Shown here in pieces: positions 38,001 to 49,639 of a DNA stretch of 64,000 bases. The stretch comes from Fusarium oxysporum f. sp. lycopersici 4287 (taxonomy: Eukaryota; Ascomycota; Sordariomycetes; Hypocreales; Nectriaceae): contig NC_030989.1 of the NCBI RefSeq assembly GCF_000149955.1, positions 637,079 to 701,078 of the forward strand, written 5' to 3'. Position 1 is the stretch's first letter. The number at the start of each line of letters is the position of its first letter. Made by a program: the position numbers and the translations under genes. The notes beneath the pieces were generated by a model. The model had not been told where the DNA came from, made no database searches, and saw only the letters and a program-made list of their open reading frames with translations.

Positions 38001-41000
38001 ATGGAGCCAACTAACGGAGAAGGGCCTGATGGCTCTTCACTTGTATGAACCTCCATTGTCCCAAGTATTCACAATGCTAACAGTTCTACAGAAGCCGGTA
38101 TCCTCATTACGAGCCCGATTCGAGAACATGGGCAACTCGACCAACTCCAACGTCAGCAAACCTGTCGATGTCCCGCCTACTACAGCTCCAGCTGCCACCG
38201 GACCTCCTTCACGACCTATCTCCCCAGCTCCCAAACCGAACCGTCTTCGTGATTTCAAACCTGGACAAGAAGTACCGCCGGCCAGTCCTTCGACCCCAGC
38301 AATCCCTGCGAGACCAAAGCCTAAGCCAGCGGCACTGTCTGTTAATCACGATGCCCCTCCCCCGCCGACGTCCGCACGACCAGCTCCGACCCCGAAACCA
38401 CAAACAGTTCAGCTACAACAACCACCTGCGTCGGCTACGCTTCCAGCTGTGACAGTTCTTCCACCACAATCGCCCCCGAAGGTTCGAATCTCAGCACTGG
38501 CAGTTGGAGACCAACCTTCATTCGTAAACCCAGATGCTGTCGCGACACCTCCAACACCAACCGGCGGTAGCCGATCCTTCAAGATTCCAAGTCGATCACT
38601 TAATACTTCACCATCTTTCAATGCTCCTAAGTCTCCTCGCTCTGGCGGTTCGAGGCCGCCGTCACCGCCTCCACCTAGACGTTCTGGAGAGCTGATCAGG
38701 ACTCGAGAACCCCAAGGTTCCTCCTCCGCCGCCAGCCCCTCGCAATGAAAAGGCACTGATACCTGCGCCTCCCAAGATCGCATCGCTTTCTGGGCCAACA
38801 GTCATTGGGAAGGGTGGCATCTCCCAGGAAAACTCACCATTTAACAGTCCGCCAAGTAGCTTGGGATCTGGGGAGGAGACACCTCCAAAACTACCAACAC
38901 GACCAAGGCCACAATCGCACATTGAACCAAGCAGGCCAAAATCTGTGGTTGTGGGCTTCGATCCTCCGCCTGTTCATCATTCGATCACGACTATGAGAAA
39001 GGATCGTGAAGAGGCCAATGGGTTCTCAAGAGGCCATATAACTCCTCAGGTAACTGGCGAGCCTCGGCCAGCACTACCAGCAAGACCTGCAAACTTTGAC
39101 ATCCCGCCTCGACCTCCTCCAGTAAACAATAATAGTAATAGCATGCCTCCTCCCCCACGACCACAACGCCCCGCTGCAACGACAGCAGTGCAAGCCGTCG
39201 ATCCGGCGCCTACTTCGTCACCACCTAAGCGAGTTGTTTCAACCCCTACGACACAGCAACCTCAGCAACAGCTTGCAGCTCCTTCACGAGGTCATGGCAG
39301 GTCTATGACGATAGATAGAGCATCTGACCGAACACCAGCCGAGTTCCGTATCGCCCCGACGACCGTTGCCGCCCCAATTGCTGCTGCCGCACCTCCAAAG
39401 TCTGTGCAATCCACTCCAGTTGTTGCCGCAAAAATTGCTCCAAAGGCTGAGCCTATCCATCACGTCACGACATATCCCGAGGCTTCAAACACCAATCGAC
39501 GACCACCCTTCAGCAAGCATGGAACTTATGAGATTCCAACAAAGTATGATGCGAGAAGTTTCGACGTTTGTGGTGAATTTATTTGCGCCAGTGGTTACAT
39601 GACAAGAGTGTGGAGTCTCATAGACGGCGAGCAAATTATGAGCTTACAGCATACTGAGGGAGTCAAGGCGACAGCGGTAAGCTTCAAACCTGCTGCTGAC
39701 CCGCGAGAAGAAGGCAAGAGGATATGGATCGGTACCAATACAGGAGACCTCATGGAAGTCGAGGTAGCGACGCATGCCATAACACCGAGCAAGCCAAATG
39801 TCCATGGTCGAAACGAAGTTGTACGAATATTCCGACATTGGAACGAAATATGGACTATGGATGAATCGGGAACACTACTCGTGTGGGGACCGGATGAGAA
39901 AGCAGTTGCAAACATCACAGGACATCCGACTCAGAGTTACAAGCTTCCAAAAGGACACACTCATTCCATGGTTATCGGGGATTATCTTTGGCATGCGACA
40001 GGCAAGGAGATTCGAGTATTTGCGCCTACAGTCGATGGACGAACCCAATTTCAAGTGCTCGTTCGTCCCCTGATAGCGGATAGTGCCGGCGAGGTTACTT
40101 CTGGCACTCTTGTCAAGTCACATCCGGATAAGGTCTTCTTTGGTCATGTGGATGGCAAGGTGACTGTCTACAATACCAATGACTATTCATGTGTGATGAT
40201 GATGAACATCAGCACATGGAAGATCAACGCATTGGCGAGTGCAGGCAACTACATCTGGGCAGCGTACAACACCGGTAAAATATGTGTGTATGACGTGGAG
40301 GAGGCACCTTGGGTCATTCTCAAAGAGTGGCAGGGGCATGAGAATCCCATTGTCAAGATGGCCGCCGACCCCTCTTGCTCATATTTCCTGGACCGACAGC
40401 AAATCATTTCGTTGGGAGCTGATAACAAGATTAAAGCATGGGATGGCTTGCTTGAGGATGACTTCCTCGAAGATTCAATGAAGTCGAAAGATACTCAATA
40501 CTGCGACTTCGACGAAATACGAGCCCTATTCTTTACTTGGAATGCCGGAGCATCGACACCTTCGAGTCTACGACATTCTGGTGGCGATTCAACATTCTTT
40601 CAAGATCTTGTTCAGTCTAGTGGCTCGCCAGATATCCTTGTGTTTGGTTTCCAGGAACTTGTGGACTTGGAGGACAAGAAGTTGACGGCCAAACGATTCT
40701 TGAAGCCCAAGAAAAAAGAAGCCGGAACAGACCAGGAACGAATGAGCCACCAGTACCGAGATTGGCGCGACTTTTTGATGAAGACCCTCGATGACTACAT
40801 GCCAGCAGACGATTTATATCACCTCCTTCATACAGCACCTATGGTTGGATTGTTCACCTGTGTCTTTGTGAAAGCAACCCTACGAGACAGGATCAGGGGC
40901 CTCCAAGGCGCTGAGGTCAAGCGAGGTATGGGTGGCTTGCACGGTAATAAGGGCTGTGTTGCCGTACGCTTCCGAGTTGATGACACCTCCATCTGCCTCG

Positions 41001-41774
41001 TCAATTGCCATTTGGCTGCCGGGCAGTCACAAGCGAACGCCCGACACAATGACATTGCAGCCATTCTTGAAGCTAATCTTTTTGCTATTGAACGAGATTC
41101 TGCTTCTCGCATTGACAGCTTCGTTGGTGGCGGTGATGGCAGTCTGATCATGGATCATGAGCTGTGTATTCTCAATGGCGACTTGAACTACCGAATTGAT
41201 ACCATGTCTCGTGATACTGTTGTTACAGCAGTCAAACAGAACAATTTGGGCAAACTCCTCGAACGAGACCAGCTTTTGGTGGCACGAAGACGAAATCCAG
41301 CATTCAAGCTTCGGGCTTTTGAAGAAATGCCCATCACATTTGCGCCAACTTATAAGTACGACGTTGGTACTGACAACTACGACACCAGCGAGAAGAGACG
41401 AAGCCCTGCCTGGTGTGACCGACTACTATACAGGGGGCGAGGCCGTGTCGAACAATTTGATTACAGACGGCATGAGGTTCGAGTGAGTGACCACCGTCCT
41501 GTAACTGGAACTTTCAACCTTTGGGTCAAGAAGGTCGATCCAAGAGGTCGAGCAACAGCTTGGATGGAAAGTCAACAGAGCTTCGAAGATATGCGGGAGA
41601 AAGAAACGTCCGAAGACAAGTGAGTTTGAACGTGCTTCATCAACGGTGCTGAACTAACATGAAAACAGACTTTTGTTCTTAAGGGATACTTGCGGCTTTG
41701 ACGAAGAGACGAGCAAGAGGCTCATTAGAGAGAAGTCAGCGAGACGTGACAACCGCAGTCCTGTTCGCGCTTAG
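38001..41774 (+). CDS. WD40-repeat inositol polyphosphate 5-phosphatase
   Basis: Removes the 5-phosphate from inositol phosphates or phosphoinositides. Exon 1 is 38,001-38,042 (MEPTNGEGPDGSSL). After a 49-base intron the next exon runs from 38,092, and the last exon is 41,669-41,774, after a 49-base intron. About 1,207 residues if a 52-base intron at 38,648-38,699 is removed; without it the frame breaks (stop at 38,746). Residues to about 470 are Pro/Ser-rich with possible SH3-binding motifs. A WD40-type propeller follows at about 473-800 (YMTRVWSLIDGEQI, KIWAWDG-like ends). The catalytic domain lies at about 805-1145 with the family motifs TWNAGAS, FGFQELVDL, GNKGCVAVRF, NCHLAAG, LNGDLNYRI, PAWCDRLLY and SDHRPVTG. 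No Sac1 domain is present, unlike synaptojanins. Likely cytosolic, acting at membranes. Confidence 0.92.
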
Positions 41775-42998
41775 TTATCTACTCAATACCCAGACGGCAA
41801 AGTCGTCTTGATTCCTAAAAACACAGCACAGAGAAGACACGAGATGCGTATGAACGAGTTGGATTGATGATTTATCGGAGTAAAAAGCAGGTTGGGGAGA
41901 TTTCTAAAGGAATGCGGATGTGATAGTGAGTATCACGGATAGGGGCGTGCGCAGGCGATAGACTAGTTGTTTTTACTACATTTCTTGTCTTTGTTGATAG
42001 CTGGAGGTACGTTAGACATTGACATGGACACATGAGAGGATTGTGGACATTTATGATAGACGTTTGGTCACCCAAGGAGGAGGAGATACTGGGAATAGCT
42101 GATGATGAAAGACGAGATAACGGAAAATATAAGACATTGAGGTGTCGGGCGATTTAGTGTGTGAGAACAAATGTTGGTTGTTAATTCAACATATTGGAGT
42201 CTGGTAAACATGATCAGCTGTAGCGGTGAGCTGCCCTTGTTCGGTCATCTTAAGTCTACATTTCGGAAGCTCTATCGAGATTATAAAGTCAATTTACTGT
42301 TAATCGAGAATAATCATGCCATAATGCATCATTATCAACCTATAGCCTTCCAATATTGGCAAGCATAGGGTAACTCGCTTATATCCATCACTTTGGCGGT
42401 TCAATGTTTGTTAGTTGGATACAAAATGCCAAACCAACTTGAGATAAAAGTGGTAGAATGGCTGATAGGAAGAATACGATTACGAGCTTTGGAACGGCTG
42501 GATACATCAAAATGCATGTCAGCCTGCATTTGTGTCAAGTTGGAGGCCAACTGCGCACGATGGATGAAGGATAGACGCCCCGCATCATCCGAAGTCCCCT
42601 GGAAATTACTGAGAAGCCCCTGTAACTGCAGCAAGCGGAAGCCGGTCCTGGAGGTTAATTCGTGTGGGTATGGAAGATGATTGGCTGGCTCGTGTGCGGC
42701 TCCTTGTTGAGCCCCTTGCCAAGTCACCTAATTCGTGAATGGATAAAGCCATCAATTTATCTTCTGAGTTGAGGTGAGAGATTGACTTTGAATTCTTCCT
42801 TGAATCTTGGTTCCATTGGTCTTATTAGTGAACAGAGACTGATAAGAGGCTTGGATTAGAGTCCCTACGGATATCTTTTGGCGGATTTGCTCATCATAGA
42901 CTCGTCAGCCTTGACTAATTACTCTGGTTGATCGAGCGGTGAGACTCAACTCATCTCTTTCACCCTTTCAAAGCTCGACCTCAAGAAAAGTCTTGAAA
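41775..42998. other. Intergenic: 5-phosphatase 3' UTR and Pdr16-like gene promoter
   Basis: 1.2 kb. The segment just before 42,999 is C/T-rich, as in other leaders here. No gene is seen; open frames at 42,393-42,727 on both strands carry nothing recognisable. Confidence 0.6.
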
Positions 42999-44097
42999 AT
43001 GGCGAGCTCAACAGAAAACACGGCTGGTCCTCGAAAGACACCCATTGCCAGCCCAGGACCCAACAGCAAACCTCTCCCAAGGCCAGAATTGACAGACGAG
43101 CAAAAGACAAAGTATGAGGCTCTGCTAGAGCAAGTCAAGGGTATCACCGAGATCCAATGCGAGAAGAAAGCCGACGAGGAGGACAAATCAGGCCCTATCA
43201 CTGATCACGAGCGCTCATGGCTCACCCGCGAGTGTCTCCTCCGTTATCTCCGCGCTACAAAGTGGTCAGTCGACGACTCCGCCAAGCGGCTCAAGGCAAC
43301 TCTCGCATGGCGTCGGGAGTACGGTCTTGAGGGTTTCACGCCGGAGTACATCTCTCCTGAGCAGGAGACCGGAAAGCAGATGATCATTGGTTATGATCGT
43401 CAGGGTCGTCCGTGCCAGTATCTCAACCCGGCAAGGCAAAACACGGATACTAGTCCCCGACAGCTGCATCATCTGTTCTACATGGTTGAGCGGGTGACGG
43501 ATCTCATGCCGCCTGGAGTGGAGATGCTGAGCCTCATGATTAATTTCAAGCCCAGCAAGGAGCGCAAGAACACGAGTGTGCCCGTGTCTGTTGCGCGAGA
43601 GGTGTTGCATATTCTGCAGAACCACTATCCTGAGAGACTAGGCAAGGCTCTTATCATCAACGGTAAGTACTGTGTATTTCTTGTAACAAAGACCAAAACT
43701 GACAATATCAGTACCGTGGATCGTATGGGGTTTCTTCAAAATCATCACCCCCTTCATTGACCCCGTGACGCGCGAGAAGCTCAAGTTCAATGAAGACATG
43801 AAGCAGTACGTTCCTCCCGAGCAGCTGTGGAGTCTCGATTGGGGCGGTGATATGGACTTTGAGTATGACCACGAGACATACTGGCCAGCGCTGAACGAGC
43901 TGTGCCGCCAGAAGCGTGACGAAAAGTACCGACGGTGGGAGGCAGCTGGCAAGGAGATTGGTGAGAGCGAGGATTATCTCGCGGGTGGAACGGATGTCAG
44001 TGTCAAGGGATTCAAGTTTGGTGAAGATGCTGGTGTCAAGGATGTGCAGGAGAAGTTGGCGGAGACTAAGCTGGAGGAGCAGTCTGTTGCGGCGTAG
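42999..44097 (+). CDS. PDR16: Sec14-type (CRAL-TRIO) lipid-transfer protein, Pdr16-like
   Basis: Two exons, 42,999-43,662 and 43,712-44,097, with a 49-base intron (GTAAGT...CAG); 349 residues, nearly the length of yeast Pdr16 (351). The CRAL-TRIO N-terminal helices lie at about 65-115 (LTRECLLRYLRATKWSVDDS). The lipid-binding pocket lies at about 130-290 (GRPCQYLNPARQNT, MINFKPSKERKNTS, then PERLGKALIINVPW and FFKIITPFIDP). Family members move phosphatidylinositol between membranes and affect sterol content and azole tolerance in yeast. An in-frame ATG at 42,939 is possible, but 42,999 has the better context (AAAATGGCG) and gives the family's length. The N-terminal 50 residues are Pro/Lys-rich. 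Confidence 0.92.
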
Positions 44098-45934
44098 GTG
44101 TACGGTGATATGACGCGTGTTTTTGGGTGAGATGGTAGATGGTTGAGCGTGTGTCTATGTGCTAGGGCGGAGTGGCGTTGAGCCTCATCTGAGCTAGAAC
44201 AGGCCTCGTGGGGGATCGACCGGTTTATACAGGTCTGAGGACGCTTGCTCGCGTAGTCGGCATAGCATAGACAATTTTCGTATTTCCCTCAAATTGTTTA
44301 GTAGGAGACTTGAATCGTAAGAGGGCAATGCGCGAATCGTTCCCGTGAACCAGCTAACTGAGGTTCGGCATGGTGTTGAAAGTGAATATCCTACTGCATC
44401 ATGGGCGATTGGTTTTGATCACTCATGTTCACTTCTTCACTCTACTTCATGTCTTGCATCACTGCGTAATACTTCGCAGGGCACTTGGCGTATCAGCGCA
44501 CCTGTATCAATATTCACAAGTGTTCTTGTCTACCATGGCTGAGCCTGTGTCTCACGCGCCAATTAATTCGAAAAGAATTCTCCGAACATGTTCACCAGTC
44601 GTGTTCATATGTAACTGGCATAAGGCCAAATGTAACCAAGTCCTAATGCTATGATAGTTCACAAAGTGCAACAGAGCCTCACTCAAGCTTGTTCGGGCGC
44701 AATGGTTCACGATATGTATCCCAGATTGAACAAGCCTGGCAGTATGCAAAGACACAATAGGAAAAGCCGAGGTCATTTGACCATTCCAGCTTATGCCCAT
44801 TCCTTTCAAACCCCTCTTCTCGTCTGCAGGTCCAGGGTGAAGATGCACGACACAAGGCTGAATAGCATGTAAGTCGTCGTATTCGGAGTGAAGTCTCCCC
44901 AATTTTGATAAAGGCTGACATGTTTTTTGTTTACAGCAAACATAAGTCCCAAACAAAAACAAGACAAATCTGACCCGAAAAGCATGCCAAAAACAACCTC
45001 CATCTTTCGTAGCGTTGATGCTGCCTGTTGGTTTTGCCTCTTCTTGTATGCGGTGCCTCAAAAAATGGAAATCCAACCACTCACACGAATTGGCACTCAC
45101 ACATTCTGCAGAGATAGGCAATGAGCGACCTACGCAATTCATGCACAACAAAACCATCGGAACCACTCCACATCGAGAGTGAACACACTTTCATTTGCTT
45201 ATTTCCATAGCCAAGAATTGTTTGACTCATACTTGGTTATGGTTTGGGTACGGGAAAGTACTCGATTGTTACACAAAGTGCCATAGTCTATTTTAGGGTG
45301 AATCAAACCCCGTGCATGTATTCACGAAAACAAGAATATAAACAGTCTTAGTAGAGCCTAAAATCTAGGCAGATTACGTGTGTACGTACGGGAAGTGCGT
45401 AAACTAATTGTCATGTACGTAGGGCAAAAAGAAAACAAGTGTGCTTTTTTGCTTGGTAACATGACCCAACATGACCTAACCACTTCCTGAAGGATTTGGA
45501 CCAGGAGGAAACCAACCTACATTATCATCCATATAAATACAGGGTTGCTTCTATGGATTTGAGCTGGCATACTACGCGCCCAAAGTGCATAACAAGGGAC
45601 TCTCGAACCTCTCACAGCCTGATCTTCATCCATAGCAACAGGAACCTCAATCAACACCAACCAAAAGCTAGGCCGGGCCCAAGGGTCAGGTCATATGTCC
45701 TTCTTCTCTTCTTCACTTCAGGTATAAAAGAGGCCCCGAGGAAGACGTTGTGTGACCCTGCCAGCGCAGTCTTGCATCTAACTCGTCGGAGCAAGAAAGG
45801 GCCTCGATTGGATCAGTTGCTCACTTGCATCAGCATAAACATCTTCACCAACAGGAGGAACTGAACTTCTGCAAACCTGAAACCATCTGAACCTGCCTTA
45901 TCACGGCCTGAACAACTTCACTCATTCATACACC
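44098..45934. other. Intergenic: Pdr16-like 3' UTR and promoter of the Bcs1-like gene
   Basis: 1.84 kb. The last 200 bases before 45,935 are A/C-rich and look like a leader. A 204-codon open frame on the minus strand (44,552-45,166) has no recognisable content and is probably chance. No other feature except the TATA element listed. Confidence 0.55.
45723..45730 (+). promoter_or_regulatory. TATA box of the Bcs1-like gene
   Basis: TATAAAAG, 205 bases before the ATG at 45,935 and followed by a CA-rich leader without ATG up to the start. The sequence matches the consensus; activity is inferred. Confidence 0.6.
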
Positions 45935-47935
45935 ATGGACATCACAAAGATGAGCAAGATGGGCTGGCCTCCTTTTCTCCAAGCCATGAACAGCACCGCT
46001 CAACCACTAAACTCTTCTTCATCGTTCCCTGGAATAATGGACACTTTTCTTGTATCCGCAGGCCAAGCTTCGCCTCTACTCCAGCTCTTCCTATTCGTCT
46101 ACCGCTTCGTGGGCGCTCAGTTGGGTCTTGACCCATCTCTCCTCCTCACCCTCCTCGGTTGTCTCTGGGGCTTGTCTAAACTTTTCGATCAAGTATATGC
46201 AACGATCGATAACTTCCTTCACACCTATTTCAGGTGTACCATATACGTTAGCGAGAATGACCAGATCTATTCTACGCTCATGCAGTTCCTGTCGGAGCAG
46301 CAAGACATTGCGACTAATCGTCATCTTACAGCCCAGACTGTTTTTAAGAGTGCTTGGGACGAAGAAGAAGATCAAGCAGATGTGTTGGCCACGAATACTG
46401 TCGAAGACGGTGAAGATTCGCCTAAGTATCTCAACTTTGCCAGCGACGCAGCTAGATGTGTAAGTTTTTGTACTCGTGCCTTTTGCAGTCACTGACACCC
46501 CTTAGAACCCACGATATGTCCCAGCCATGGGTACGACAGGGTTTTGGCACGACAGGACGTACTTTCGGGTCAACCGTAAGAGAGAGTCTCTGCAAAGTAC
46601 CAACGGTTGGGGAGGGACCAAGGATGTTGAGGAGCTCAAAATATCTTGCTTCGGCAGGTCTATTGGTAAGCCGATGGCACTGATCTTGAATCAACACTTA
46701 TCTAACGATTCGTAGACCCTATCAAGCAGCTTCTCGCAGATGCCAAAACAGCCTATTTCCTCGATACTCGCCACAAGACCACTATCTACCGCCCAAGAAT
46801 AAAAGAAAGTCGCCGTGATGCTTGGAGCATGTGGCAGCAAGTTGCCCGGAGACCTATCAGACCAATGAGAACTGTGATTCTCGAGCATGAAGAGAAGCAC
46901 GACGTATTACGTGACATCAACGAGTATTTGCACCCCGGAACTCCTAAGTGGTATGCTTCACGAGGTATTCCCCTGCGCCGTGGTTATCTCTTTCATGGAC
47001 CACCTGGCACTGGCAAGACAAGTTTTTCGTTTGCATTGGCTGGCGTTTTCGGTATCGATATCTATGTCATCAGTCTTCAAGATCCTACCGTCAGCGAAGA
47101 GGATCTGGCTGTTTTGTTCACCAGACTTCCTCGCCGATGTGTTGTCCTTTTGGAAGACATCGACACTGCTGGTCTTCGTCGTCCCAACGATGAAGAAGAT
47201 GAAGAGGAGAATGAAGACGGTACCGGAGAAAAGGCCGGCGAGGCCAAAGGCAAAAAGACTGAAAAAGCGGAGAAGAAAGAAAAGAAGAAATCCAAAAAGG
47301 CCAAAGACTCTTCCGATAGCGACACCGACAGCTCTGAAGAGGACAGAAAGAGACGCAGAAAGCGAAGACGAAACAGAAGAGACAGAGAGAATACCAGCAA
47401 CAGGGGTACTAATAACATCTTGACTGTGGAAAGTATTTCACTTTCTGGACTTCTCAACGCCATCGACGGTGTTGCTTCGCATGAAGGTCGCATCCTCATC
47501 ATGACAACCAACAAGCCCGAGTCCCTCGACGAGGCTCTCATTCGACCGGGACGAGTCGATGTGCAAGTTGGGTTCAAGAACGCAACCAGCGCACAGGCAT
47601 CAGAGCTCTTTTACCGAATGTACGAGATGTCGCGTAACAAGCCAGTCCCTATGTCCAAGACCAAACCAACCGCACCCAAGCCACAGAATGGCAGTATCCA
47701 CAGTCTCGTGGATAACAAAGGCAAAGAGACCACTCTGTCGATCGATGATCTCAAGACGATCTCCCAGGAGTTTGGACAACTTATCCCAGAGGGTATGTTC
47801 TCGCCTGCGGAGATTCAGGGGTTCTTGCTCAAGCGCAAGAAGAGTCCTCGAAAGGCGCTTGAGGATGCTTCTGGTTGGATTGAGGCTACTGTTAAGCAGA
47901 AAGAGCTCAAATCCAAGGTTGTTACTGTCCAGTAG
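45935..47935 (+). CDS. Bcs1-like mitochondrial AAA ATPase
   Basis: Three exons, 45,935-46,459, 46,506-46,665 and 46,716-47,935; introns of 46 and 50 bases; 634 residues. Bcs1 sits in the mitochondrial inner membrane and helps place the Rieske protein in complex III. A membrane segment lies at about 48-75. The Bcs1 N-terminal domain spans about 80-300 (FRVNRKRE, ISCFGRSI). The AAA domain has Walker A (GPPGTGKTS, 323-331), Walker B (VVLLEDIDT, 371-379), LLNAIDGVASHEG and an Arg-finger motif (RPGRVD, 505-510). An insert of about 75 residues at 386-459, rich in Asp/Glu, Lys and Arg, lies directly after Walker B. It is longer than yeast Bcs1 (456), and filamentous fungi carry many such paralogs, so this need not be the true Bcs1. 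The start has a good context (ACCATGG). Confidence 0.9.
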
Positions 47936-48204
47936 TCTAAGGACTTCAACAGATGCATTGCCGAGGGGGTGATTTTTGGGGTTGCATGAGGATGATAATT
48001 GCTGGACTTTGCTTCATGCTATAATCTGATGGCGGATCACGTAGTCTTAGAGCATAATTAGTAATTCATGAGTCCATGCCTCACTTTCTTTAATTAAGGT
48101 TCTTGCTTTTGTAGATGTTGATGAATGTTTCAGTGCAATTGTGATAATGGACTTATCAAGGTGAACTCTCGGTGTAGCTCGGTCAGCACCTCAGGTCTCC
48201 ACAT

Positions 48205-49102
48205 ATGTCACCTCCCTCTACCTCACCCTCCAGACAAGCCCACGTTTACACGTGCGACAACGAACCTCGAAGCACGACAAATACTCAAGATCGGTACTTC
48301 CAGCCTAACGGTCTCACGAAATGTTGTTATCGCACTTTGCATTGTTATTCCCCTTATTTTCAGTGTTCTTATCATCTCAATTATCAGCCCCTGCCTCCAC
48401 AACCCCCCAACACCGTGGCGCCAACGCCTACACCAAGCGGCAACAAAGACCCTGGCCTGCGATACCCCAGCAATGGAAAGAATATCTACAGTCGCCCATT
48501 GAATAGGACCAAGACGGCTGAGCTGAGCCAGGCGAGCTTTGCGTATCTGTTTGGCGAGATGGTGACGTATGCGCAGAGAAGGGTCAAGGGCATTCAGGAG
48601 CTTGAACAGCGGTACGTTCAATCCTCCCTGTTTTCAGGCGCAGAAGCTGATTATGCGCAGACTTAATCTTCAAGGCCACTCTATCGGTCTCAAACTCCTC
48701 GATCTTCTCCTCTTTCGCGAACCAGTGCGTACACAGACTCGACCACTAAGCATCATTGCCCTCCTCCACTTCATAAAGCAAAATATCTGGCAGCACCTCT
48801 TTGGTCGTCAAGCAGACCGACTCGAGAAATCCGCCAACCCCGAAACACCAGATGAATATATGATCATCGACAACGAGCCTCTTGTCAATCAATACATCAG
48901 CGTACCCAAAGAAATGAGTCAGCTTAACTGCGCTGCGTACGTAGCCGGTATTGTTGAAGGTGTCTGCGATGGAGCTGATTTCCCGGCAAGAGTTACGGCG
49001 CATACGGTTGCGGAGGGTGATATGTGGCCTGGCAAGACGGTCTTTCTTGTCAAGTTTAGACCGGAGGTCTTGGAGAGGGAGGGGTTCTTGGGGAAGAATT
49101 AA
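48205..49102 (+). CDS. TRS31: TRAPP complex subunit Trs31 (TRAPPC5)
   Basis: Two exons, 48,205-48,611 and 48,661-49,102, with a 49-base intron (GTACGT...CAG); 282 residues, like yeast Trs31 (283). TRAPP tethers vesicles and activates Rab GTPases (Ypt1) at the Golgi. From about residue 90 the Bet3-like fold is clear: SQASFAYLFGEMVTYAQRRV, LLDLLLFREP, QHLFGRQADRLEK, DNEPLVNQYISVPKEMSQLN, CAAYVAGIVEGVCDGADFPA and VTAHTVAEGD. These match human TRAPPC5 block by block. The first 70 residues look unlike coding sequence of this family (Cys/Tyr-rich) and include acceptor-like TTTTCAG and ATTATCAG near 48,360-48,390. An unrecognised first intron or a later start is therefore possible. Confidence 0.88.
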
Positions 49103-49279
49103 GTGGTGATGATGGAGTTTTGGAGTTTTTATGAGGGGCTGGGTTTGATAGAGACGAATTGTGTCTTTGGCGATGTGATATCATGCCTGATTTAATATTG
49201 AACCATTCTGCCATGCTGCTTCTCTATAGTCATGCTACGCCCAACGCCTTGCTCAAAACAACAACAATGTGCACACGGC

Positions 49280-49639
49280 TCATCGTGGCAGAGCACTTCC
49301 AGAGCCCTTGGGCTTTCCACCAGTTCCAATACTAGGACCCTTGTTCATGAGCTCCGAAAGCCCCAAGTCCTTCCAAGCAGGCTCCTTTGACTTTTGCGTA
49401 GCGCGCTGAATTCCAAAAGCAGCATGTTGATCAGGCACGACATCGTCTTCGTCTTCCGGGTTGATGGGCTGGTGAACAGGTGGAACGTAGATCTCGTCAT
49501 CGGGGAGCTTGTCCTTGCAGAAGTCCTCGAAGAGGTCTGCGTCGCGGGAGCGGTGCATGTGGACGAACGTGAACGATGAGTCTTTGTTCTGAAACTGTTA
49601 GCTGGGCAAGAAGGGTTTGGAGTAGGGTGAAGTTACCAT
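49280..49639 (-). CDS. Small conserved-looking hypothetical protein
   Basis: Proposed exons are 49,639-49,637 (only the ATG) and 49,588-49,280, with a 48-base intron (GTAACT...CAG); 103 residues starting MNKDSSFTFVHMHRSR. The Asp/Glu-rich middle (DDEIYVPPVHQPINPEDEDD) and the tail (PAWKDLGLSELMNKGPSIG, then Gly/Ser/Lys) look like a real protein with short linear motifs, but I do not recognise the family. If the intron is not real, translation could begin at the internal ATG at 49,558 and give 92 residues. No signal peptide or membrane segment is seen. Confidence 0.6.

Noticed and set aside
44552..45166. 204-codon open frame on the minus strand between the Pdr16-like and Bcs1-like genes
   Set aside because: No recognisable motif, odd composition (many Cys, His and Trp), and a frame of this length is expected by chance about once in a window of this size.
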